From assembly GCF_000204035.1 (NCBI RefSeq), contig NZ_GL883086.1:988866-1034402 (forward strand): a stretch of 45,537 bases of DNA. Direction: 5' to 3'. Position numbers and translations under genes: made by a program. This DNA is from Brevundimonas diminuta ATCC 11568. Its GTDB lineage: Bacteria; Pseudomonadota; Alphaproteobacteria; Caulobacterales; Caulobacteraceae. Shown here one piece after another: positions 39,843 to 45,537 of this stretch. The stretch's first letter is position 1; every line of letters starts with the position of its first letter. The notes beneath the pieces are model-generated. The model was not told where the DNA came from. It did no database searches and was given only the letters and a program-made list of their open reading frames with translations.

Positions 39843-42214
39843 CAGGCGGCCTGCCGCCCCTTGCCCGTCGTCCCGGGACGATCCGACGCCACCTCACGAC
39901 GGGCCAGCCCCTCCGCCAGGCCGAAGTCCTGCGGAAAGTCGTCGACCATGATCGCCTGGATCGCCACCTCGGCATAGCGTGCGATCAGCACGCTTTCGTC
40001 GGCGTCGATCAAGCCTTGCGTCTCGGCCTCTCGCGCCCAGTCCGCCAGTCGTGTGAGATCCTGCGGCGCGCGAGACAAGCGCCCGGTCCTGATCGCCGAT
40101 TTCAGCCGCGCTTCGACAGCCTCCACCTGCGGATACAGGTCGAAGGCCACGAGGACGGCGGCGATGGGATCGACCTCCAGGCTGGCGCTCCACGATCCAG
40201 CCACCAGCCGATCTCGCGCAGGGCCATGGCGCTGGATCAAACCCGCGACCTCGGCGGCGCACTTGTCGCCGGGCGTCGGCGCCTTCAGGCCGAACGGCGC
40301 CCCCGCCAGTTTCAGGAACAGGGCCGCACCCCGGCTCGGGTGATTGGCCAGCAGGTCTCGCCAGGCCGTCGTCGCACGGCTCAATGCGTCCTGCGCCGCC
40401 CAATGAATGAAAGGCAGGTCTTCGGCCGGACGCCCCTCGTCCTCGAAACGCTTCAGCGCCGCCGACAGGATGAAAAGCTGTGACAGCATATCGCCCAGTC
40501 GCCCCGTCAGAGCGCCCTTACGCTTCAAGGCGCCGCCGACCATCGCCATCGAGACGTCCGAGGCCAACGCCAGCAGGGTCGAAAGGCGCGTCGCCTGTCT
40601 GTAATAGCGACGCAATTCAGGTGCGGCGTCGCGCGGCGCCGTGATCAGCGCGCCGCCGGTCAGACTGAACCCGATCGCCCGCGCCATATTGCCCCGCACG
40701 AAGCCGACATAGCCGAACAGGGCGCGATCAAACGCCTTCAAGTCCTGCACTTCGGCTGCCCGCATCATCGGCAGGACATAGGGATGGCAACGGATCGCGC
40801 CTTGGCCGTAGATGATCAAGGTGCGCGTCATGATGTTGGCGCCCTCGACCGTGATGGCGACCGGAATCTGCTGATAGGCGCGGGCCAGGAAGTTGCCAGG
40901 GCCCATGCAGACGCCCTTGCCTCCGATCACGTCCATGCCGTCATTGACGATAATGCGAGCGCGTTCGGTCACATGATATTTGGCGATGGCCGAGACGACC
41001 GAAGGCTTCTCGCCCTGATCCAGCGCCGCCGCCGCCAACCGCCGCACGGAGTCTGTGGCGTAAAGATGCCCCGCCATCCGAGCCAGGGCCTCCTGCACCC
41101 CCTCGAAGGCGCCTATCGGCTGGTTGAACTGGCGACGGATGGCGACATAGGCGCCGACCATGCCCACGGCCAGCTTGGACATCCCCACGTTCGAGGACGG
41201 CAGGGAGATGGCCCGGCCCGCCGCCAGACACTCCATCAGCATCCGCCAGCCGGCGCCGACCTGCTCACGCCCGCCGATGATCATCTCCATCGGCACGAAG
41301 ACATCATCGCCCTCGATCGGACCGTTCTGGAAGACAGCGTTCAGGGGCCAATGGCGCCGCCCGATCCGCACGCCCGGATGCTCGCGCGGGATCAGGACGC
41401 AGGTGATCCCCGGTTCATCGCCCTGATCCAGCAGCCCGTCGGGATCAACCGCACGGAAGGCCAGGCCGATCACCGTCGCGATGGGCGCCAGGGTGATGTA
41501 GCGCTTGCGCCAGGTGATGCGGAAGCCCAGCGTCTCTCGCCCCTTCCACATGGCCTTGCAGACCACGCCGGTGTCGGTGATCGAAGCGGCGTCTGAACCC
41601 GCAAAGGGGTTGGTCAGGGCAAAGCAGGGAATCTCTTCCCCGCGCGCCAGTCGCGGCAGATAGTGGTTCTTCTGCTCTTCCGTGCCGTAGTGCAGCAGCA
41701 GTTCGGCCGGTCCGAGAGAGTTCGGCACCATCACCGACACCGCCGCCGCCGAACAGCGCGTCGACAGCTTCTGAATCACCTGGCTGTGGGCGTAGGCCGA
41801 AAAGCCCAGACCGCCGTAGGCCCTTGGGATGATCATGCCCAGGAACCCCTTGTCCCGCGCATAGGCCCACGCCTCAGGCGACAGATCCTGCCAGACGGCG
41901 GTGCTGTCCCAGTCGTTGGACAGGTCGCACAGCCGTTCGGTCTCTACGTCGAGAAAGGTCTGCTCTTCATCCGTAAGGCGTGGCGCAGGCGTCGCCAGCA
42001 GACGCTTCCAGTCCGGCCGTCCCGAGAACAACTCGGCGTCCCACCAGACGTTGCCGGACTCGATCGCCGCCTGCTCGGTCGCGCTCATACGCGGCATAAT
42101 GCGGCGAAACACGCTCATCACCGGGCGAGACAGCAAAATGAGGCGTACAGGCCGAATAAGCAGCAATACCAGCAGGGCCGCGACAGCCGCGCCCGACACG
42201 ATCCAAATCCACAT
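39842..42214 (-). CDS. fadE: Acyl-CoA dehydrogenase, FadE type
   Basis: A 790-residue enzyme with the size and layout of E. coli FadE (814). It has a hydrophobic N-terminal anchor (MWIWIVSGAAVAALLVLLLI), acyl-CoA dehydrogenase domains from about 95 (CDLSNDWDSTAVWQDLSPEAWAYARDKGFLGMIIPRAYGGLGFSAYAHSQ; FALTNPFAGSDAASITDTGV) and the C-terminal DUF1974-type extension to the end. It catalyses the first oxidation of beta-oxidation using FAD. The start is backed by ggaagga. It is the first gene of the operon, about 105 bases downstream of coq4 on the same strand. Confidence 0.95.
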   Translation of the reverse strand: MWIWIVSGAAVAALLVLLLIRPVRLILLSRPVMSVFRRIMPRMSATEQAAIESGNVWWDAELFSGRPDWKRLLATPAPRLTDEEQTFLDVETERLCDLSNDWDSTAVWQDLSPEAWAYARDKGFLGMIIPRAYGGLGFSAYAHSQVIQKLSTRCSAAAVSVMVPNSLGPAELLLHYGTEEQKNHYLPRLARGEEIPCFALTNPFAGSDAASITDTGVVCKAMWKGRETLGFRITWRKRYITLAPIATVIGLAFRAVDPDGLLDQGDEPGITCVLIPREHPGVRIGRRHWPLNAVFQNGPIEGDDVFVPMEMIIGGREQVGAGWRMLMECLAAGRAISLPSSNVGMSKLAVGMVGAYVAIRRQFNQPIGAFEGVQEALARMAGHLYATDSVRRLAAAALDQGEKPSVVSAIAKYHVTERARIIVNDGMDVIGGKGVCMGPGNFLARAYQQIPVAITVEGANIMTRTLIIYGQGAIRCHPYVLPMMRAAEVQDLKAFDRALFGYVGFVRGNMARAIGFSLTGGALITAPRDAAPELRRYYRQATRLSTLLALASDVSMAMVGGALKRKGALTGRLGDMLSQLFILSAALKRFEDEGRPAEDLPFIHWAAQDALSRATTAWRDLLANHPSRGAALFLKLAGAPFGLKAPTPGDKCAAEVAGLIQRHGPARDRLVAGSWSASLEVDPIAAVLVAFDLYPQVEAVEARLKSAIRTGRLSRAPQDLTRLADWAREAETQGLIDADESVLIARYAEVAIQAIMVDDFPQDFGLAEGLARREVASDRPGTTGKGRQAA

Positions 42215-42319
42215 GAACGATCCTTCCGCCCCAGCGACAGGCGAAGTCGCTCAGACTGTCTTCCATTGTCCTGAAAGGAGGAAACGCGGCCGCCCCGCCC
42301 GCGCTCCCTCGCTCGCGCC

Positions 42320-43105
42320 TCAGCCCTTGCCGCCCAGGTAGGCGTTTCGAACCGCCGCAGGCACGCGTTCGTAGATGTCCGGCCTGCGAATACGCAGGCG
42401 AAGCCGCGCCTGATCCAACGGTTCTGCGAGCAAGGCTTCGTAGTCCTGTCCCGGAAGCCAGGCCGCACGGCGCCCGTCGCGCCAGGCCTGAAACACCGCC
42501 CGGGCGCATGGATAGCCGGTGCGCGCTCGCGCGAACTGCACAGCGATCGCCGCCGCGATCAGGCCAAAGCCGGAGCTCCGCGTCTGCGGCAGAGAAAAGG
42601 CCACGACGCAGGCTTCGCCCAGAGCGTCGGTGTGATAGCCGGTCAACACGTGCCAGATGTCGTGCACGTCTCGCAGGCGTCGCCCGTACCAGGCGCGCGG
42701 ATGCGCGGCTTCGATCTCGCTATCCGTCACCTTGCGGCTTTCTTCAGCGAGGCCGTAAGCGGAGAAATCCTGCGAGACGATGAAATCCAGATAGGCCGCG
42801 CCGACGCTGCCTGCCGGCATGGTCTTCAACCACTCCCGATCCTGCAGTCGGTCCGCCAATTCCAAACGGCGATACGCCTGAACGCCGCCTTCGGAGGAGT
42901 TCAGCAACTTCGCATAGCCCCAGTCGACCGAACGTCCCGCCAAGGCGTTCATGATCTCGAACACCTGTTCGGTGTCATCCTTGTCCGCCACCAACCGACG
43001 TATCGCGCGCGCCGCACGAACGGGCTGAACTCTACGTTTCAGCGTGCGAGAGGCTTCGCGAAAGCCCGTTATGGCTCCACTATCATCAAGCGCCGTCGCG
43101 ACCAT
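42320..43105 (-). CDS. COQ4-family ubiquinone biosynthesis protein
   Basis: A 261-residue protein with the COQ4 metal motif HDxxH-x11-E: His148, Asp149, His152 and Glu164 in VHDIWHVLTGYHTDALGE. COQ4 acts on the ubiquinone head group (oxidative decarboxylation at C1) and scaffolds the biosynthetic complex; a bacterial counterpart activity is recorded in some alphaproteobacteria. The ATG has a ggag site 11 bases upstream. It is divergent from a TetR regulator across 62 bases and precedes fadE. The link to fadE may reflect electron entry into the quinone pool, an inference. Confidence 0.9.
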   Translation of the reverse strand: MVATALDDSGAITGFREASRTLKRRVQPVRAARAIRRLVADKDDTEQVFEIMNALAGRSVDWGYAKLLNSSEGGVQAYRRLELADRLQDREWLKTMPAGSVGAAYLDFIVSQDFSAYGLAEESRKVTDSEIEAAHPRAWYGRRLRDVHDIWHVLTGYHTDALGEACVVAFSLPQTRSSGFGLIAAAIAVQFARARTGYPCARAVFQAWRDGRRAAWLPGQDYEALLAEPLDQARLRLRIRRPDIYERVPAAVRNAYLGGKG

Positions 43106-43146
43106 GGCTTGCAGTCTCCTTGGACGACTCGTAAGACACGTTACCT

Positions 43147-43173
43147 ACATGGATGTCATTTACATAAATGTCA
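43147..43173. promoter_or_regulatory. Twin dyads overlapping the tetR start codon, candidate operator
   Basis: ACATGGATGTCA (43147-43158) and ACATAAATGTCA (43162-43173) are near-identical direct repeats, 15 bases apart. Each is an ACAT-N2-ATGT inverted repeat. A third, larger perfect dyad CATTTA-CA-TAAATG (43157-43170) lies across them and includes the ATG at 43168. The site would let the TetR protein shut both its own gene and coq4. Confidence 0.55.
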
Positions 43174-43788
43174 ATTAAAATCGCCGATAAGCCGCGCCGC
43201 CGACGGCGCTCGCCCGAGGAAGCCCGCCGCGAAGCCTTGGCGTCAGCGCGCGACCTCCTGCTCTCCGGCGGACCGAACGCCGTGACCCTGGCTGCGGTCG
43301 CGGGAGAAATAGGCGTCACCCACGCCAACCTGATCCACCATTTCGGCTCCGCCGCCGGACTGCAGTCGGCGCTCATGGGCTCGATGGTCGCCGATCTCAG
43401 CGACGCCTTGGACGCCGCAGTCGCCAGGCTTCGGACGGACGAAGGCGCTCCACTGGAGCTCATCAACGCCGTCTTCGACGCCTTTTCGACCGGCGGCGCA
43501 GGCCGACTGGCGGCCTGGATCGCATTGTCTGGCGACCTGTCCCATCTCGAACCCGTTCGAGAGGCCGTTCAGAATTTGGTTGTCGCCATCCAGGAAAAGA
43601 TCGGCCTGGGCGGCGATCGATCAGACGAGATCATCGGCTCGGCCGTTCTCTTCATTGCGCTCAGCGCATTCGGCGAAGCGCTGATCGGCGACCCTTTACG
43701 GGAGATGCTGGGTCAATCGGACGATGCCAGCCGCCGCGTCGTGGCCAGCTTGCTGCCTGCCTTCCTCACCATGCATCCACGCACGTGA
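43168..43788 (+). CDS. TetR-family regulator
   Basis: A 206-residue regulator. The basic N-terminus (DKPRRRRRSPEEARREALAS) runs into the HTH around 20-65 (ARDLLLSGGPNAVTLAAVAGEIGVTHANLIHHFGSAAGLQSALM). The rest is a helical ligand-binding domain. No ribosome site precedes the ATG; a leaderless or weakly translated start is likely. It is divergent from coq4 and shares the twin-dyad operator region. It may also control the downstream fadE operon, unproven. Confidence 0.92.
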   Translation: MSIKIADKPRRRRRSPEEARREALASARDLLLSGGPNAVTLAAVAGEIGVTHANLIHHFGSAAGLQSALMGSMVADLSDALDAAVARLRTDEGAPLELINAVFDAFSTGGAGRLAAWIALSGDLSHLEPVREAVQNLVVAIQEKIGLGGDRSDEIIGSAVLFIALSAFGEALIGDPLREMLGQSDDASRRVVASLLPAFLTMHPRT

Positions 43789-43824
43789 GATCAAAAAGAA
43801 AGCCCGACGCAATGAGCATCGGGC
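43789..43824 (-). terminator. Terminator between tetR and the lipoprotein gene
   Basis: Arms gcccga (43802-43807) and tcgggc (43819-43824) form a stem. On the minus strand it is followed by TTTCTTTTTG, a good U-run, so it ends the lipoprotein transcript (stop at 43924). It lies just after the tetR stop and could serve that gene weakly as well. Confidence 0.75.
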
Positions 43825-43923
43825 CGAAAGTCGTTTGGTGATGGTGGGTGTCCTCGAAAAGAAGACCGCCTCTTGATCAACTGGTTTGGTTAATGCTGCA
43901 TTAACGACGATCAGGCCTGAAAT

Positions 43924-44694
43924 TCATGCGCCTGCATCAGGAAACCAGGTCGTCTGGCGCGCAGCGCCTGACAACTGGCGTGTGACCCGCCACCCCTCTC
44001 CTGCTCGCTCGACCCGATCAGGGGGCGCGCCAGGGCCCGGATAGCGGAATATCCGCCCCTCTACCTCGATATCGCTCGCGCGATCTCCCACAGCAGGAAC
44101 GACAACGCTCCAACGACCATGCGAATCCGCCACGCCCTGGGCCGTTCCTCCTCCGGCTTGGACCGCGACTTTTCGGCCAGGATCAGCGCGGCCCGAGGCA
44201 ATCAGACCGCGACCGTCGCCGTCCAAAGCGTCCAAGGTCGGTCCTGGCGTCAGGCGCAGACTGGCGCCGCCGTCGGTCAACAAGGCGGCCAGACGCCCGC
44301 CTTCCCCGACCACCAGCAGACGTTGCGGTCCCGGCGTCGTCGCCTGCCCGATCTGGATCTCAGGCGTCAGAATCTGCCCGACCGCCGCAGGACCGACATG
44401 CAGCTCGAATCGCCCCTGCGCATCCGCGGCGGCGGCCACGGCAGAACCATCAGCGCCGCTGAGGATCACGCGCGCGCCAGGCGCGGCTTCTCCTCGCACC
44501 AAGACGCCTCCAGGCGTCTGGGACAACACGCTGGTGATGCGCGGCGTCGCCATCCAGTCGCCATCCTGGACTTCGGCCGTATCGGCTTCCGCATCGCTCT
44601 TGGGAGCGCCGCACGCCGAAAGCGCCGTCGCCAATCCCAGCGCCAGGCTCAAACTCAGTCGCAGGCCGATCCTTCGTTCCATCCTGTCCCGCAT
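43924..44694 (-). CDS. Lipoprotein with Ig-like/carboxypeptidase-regulatory-type repeats
   Basis: A 256-residue protein with a lipoprotein signal (MERRIGLRLSLSLALGLATALSAC): the lipobox LSAC puts the lipidated cysteine at residue 28, or 24 if the ATG at residue 5 is used. The mature part holds two beta-rich repeats of the form VRGEAAPGARVILSGADG...AAADAQGRFELHV and IASGRADPGRKVAVQAGGG...GVADSHGRWSVVV. These are carboxypeptidase-regulatory or Big-type domains. It should sit in the inner or outer membrane facing the periplasm. Specific function unknown. Confidence 0.82.
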   Translation of the reverse strand: MRDRMERRIGLRLSLSLALGLATALSACGAPKSDAEADTAEVQDGDWMATPRITSVLSQTPGGVLVRGEAAPGARVILSGADGSAVAAAADAQGRFELHVGPAAVGQILTPEIQIGQATTPGPQRLLVVGEGGRLAALLTDGGASLRLTPGPTLDALDGDGRGLIASGRADPGRKVAVQAGGGTAQGVADSHGRWSVVVPAVGDRASDIEVEGRIFRYPGPGAPPDRVERAGEGWRVTRQLSGAARQTTWFPDAGA

Positions 44695-44813
44695 CGCTAT
44701 AAGGCTGTGTGTCCAGATAGACGGCTCCGTTCGCTTGGCCCAGCCCCTTCAACCCGGCCCGCTTGGCGCTCCCCGCCTGTCTTCACTTGCCGCCCGAGGT
44801 CACCAAAGGTTCC

Positions 44814-45419
44814 ATGTCCCTGCCCTCCGTCAACATCGCCCCGTTCGAGGGCCAATCCGTCTGCCTGTTCTGCGGCTCTTCCGACGGGACCGACCCGCGC
44901 TACATCCAGGCGGCCGCGGAGTTCGGCAAGGCTGTAGCCGAGGCGGGTTGGCGCTTCGTCTATGGCGGCGGCGGCGTGGGCCTGATGGGCGCCTCGGCCC
45001 GCGCAGCGCATGACGCCGGCGGCCGCGTCGTCGGCATCATGCCCGCCTTCCTGCGCAGCCGCGAGCGCCTGTTCGACGATGTGGAGACGATCGTCGTCAC
45101 CTCCATGCACGAGCGCAAGCAGCTGATGTACGACGAATCCGACGTCTTCGTCGTCGCGCCCGGCGGCGTCGGCACGCTGGAAGAGGTCGTGGAACTGCTG
45201 TCATGGAAGCGGCTGGACCTGCACGCCAAACCCGTCATCTTCCTGAATCTGGACGGTTTCTGGGACGGCTTCTTCACCCTGATCGAACATACGGTCGAAA
45301 AGGGCATGACGCCGGCCAGCTTCCTAGAGGCCTATGTCAGCGTCGATTCGGTCGAGGGCGCGATCGAAGCCATGAAATCAGCTCAGGACACGCCCTACTT
45401 GCAACATGATCGTCGGTAA
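44814..45419 (+). CDS. LOG-family (TIGR00730) nucleotide 5'-monophosphate phosphoribohydrolase
   Basis: A 201-residue Rossmann-fold enzyme. I use the ATG at 44814 (aaagg just upstream) rather than 44763. Signatures are complete: GGGGVGLMG near residue 51, MHERK (98-102) and PGGVGTLEE (116-124), the family's nucleotide-binding and catalytic motifs. LOG-family members remove ribose 5-phosphate from cytokinin ribotides and from AMP-type nucleotides; in bacteria the physiological role is often nucleotide salvage. Confidence 0.93.
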   Translation: MSLPSVNIAPFEGQSVCLFCGSSDGTDPRYIQAAAEFGKAVAEAGWRFVYGGGGVGLMGASARAAHDAGGRVVGIMPAFLRSRERLFDDVETIVVTSMHERKQLMYDESDVFVVAPGGVGTLEEVVELLSWKRLDLHAKPVIFLNLDGFWDGFFTLIEHTVEKGMTPASFLEAYVSVDSVEGAIEAMKSAQDTPYLQHDRR

Positions 45420-45464
45420 GTAAACGTGCGTCAGTAACGCCGGTCCGTCAGGCGAGAAGCTGGA

Positions 45465-45495
45465 TTGACAGTTTTCTTAAAAAACGGCCTATGGC
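45465..45495 (+). promoter_or_regulatory. Candidate promoter at the right edge
   Basis: A perfect TTGACA (45465-45470) is followed about 19 bases later by a weak tatggc (45490-45495). A ribosome-like ggag lies about eight bases before the ATG at 45535-45537, the last three bases of the window. The gene starting there is out of view. Confidence 0.45.
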
Positions 45496-45537
45496 GATGC
45501 TGGGCGTGCGCCCCACCCTTATCGGAGACTGTTCATG

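Noticed and set aside
1-45537. CRISPR arrays, tRNA or rRNA genes, prophage
   Set aside because: I saw no regularly spaced repeats, no cloverleaf or rRNA sequence, and no phage structural genes. No computational scan was possible.

Overview
This 45.5 kb window is high-GC DNA from a Gram-negative bacterium, most likely an alphaproteobacterium of the Caulobacterales (Brevundimonas- or Caulobacter-like). That placement is an inference. It rests on three TonB-dependent receptors in one window, a COQ4-type ubiquinone protein, tannase and AtuA-family catabolic genes, the split beta-oxidation operon and the general protein style. I found no rRNA, tRNA or CRISPR array.

Region 1 (1-8330, + strand) is a tightly coupled heavy-metal efflux operon. 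It holds the tail of a CzcB-like adaptor, a CzcA-like RND pump, a short CDF-like protein, an ICMT-family membrane methyltransferase, a 56-residue exported peptide, a P1B-4-type metal ATPase, a DUF305 protein and a small membrane protein. An XRE regulator follows at 8394.

Region 2 (8884-22009) looks like a catabolic island for an ester-type compound. A LysR regulator is divergent from an AtuA pair (two genes), a CitMHS carboxylate transporter and a secreted tannase/feruloyl-esterase-family hydrolase. Facing it is a TonB receptor plus a large secreted alpha/beta hydrolase. A trans-3-hydroxyproline-dehydratase-like gene and a TetR regulator follow. The substrate is unknown.

Region 3 (22083-24340) is a gene graveyard. 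It has a frameshifted ArsR regulator, a severed ACR3-type arsenite permease, a low-GC orphan gene, a decayed ORF, an IS5-family transposase remnant and the tail of a truncated gene. An intact chloroperoxidase-type hydrolase follows, ending in a perfect 15-bp terminator stem.

Region 4 (25494-34629) has a small ORF, an outer-membrane receptor, a PraB-like secreted protein and a TonB receptor with an AT-rich patch. Divergent from these are a KstD-like flavin dehydrogenase and a BASS-family transporter.

Region 5 (34626-42214, - strand) is a five-gene operon: fadE, fabG4-like reductase, MaoC hydratase, thiolase and fadD. The fabG4/MaoC/thiolase/FadE set matches the gene content of the mycobacterial Rv0241c-Rv0244c locus, and suggests a beta-oxidation route using (R)-3-hydroxyacyl intermediates.

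Region 6 (42320-45537) has a COQ4 gene divergent from a TetR regulator, with two dyads in the shared promoter. Then come a lipoprotein and a LOG-family phosphoribohydrolase, and a probable promoter and start codon at the right edge.
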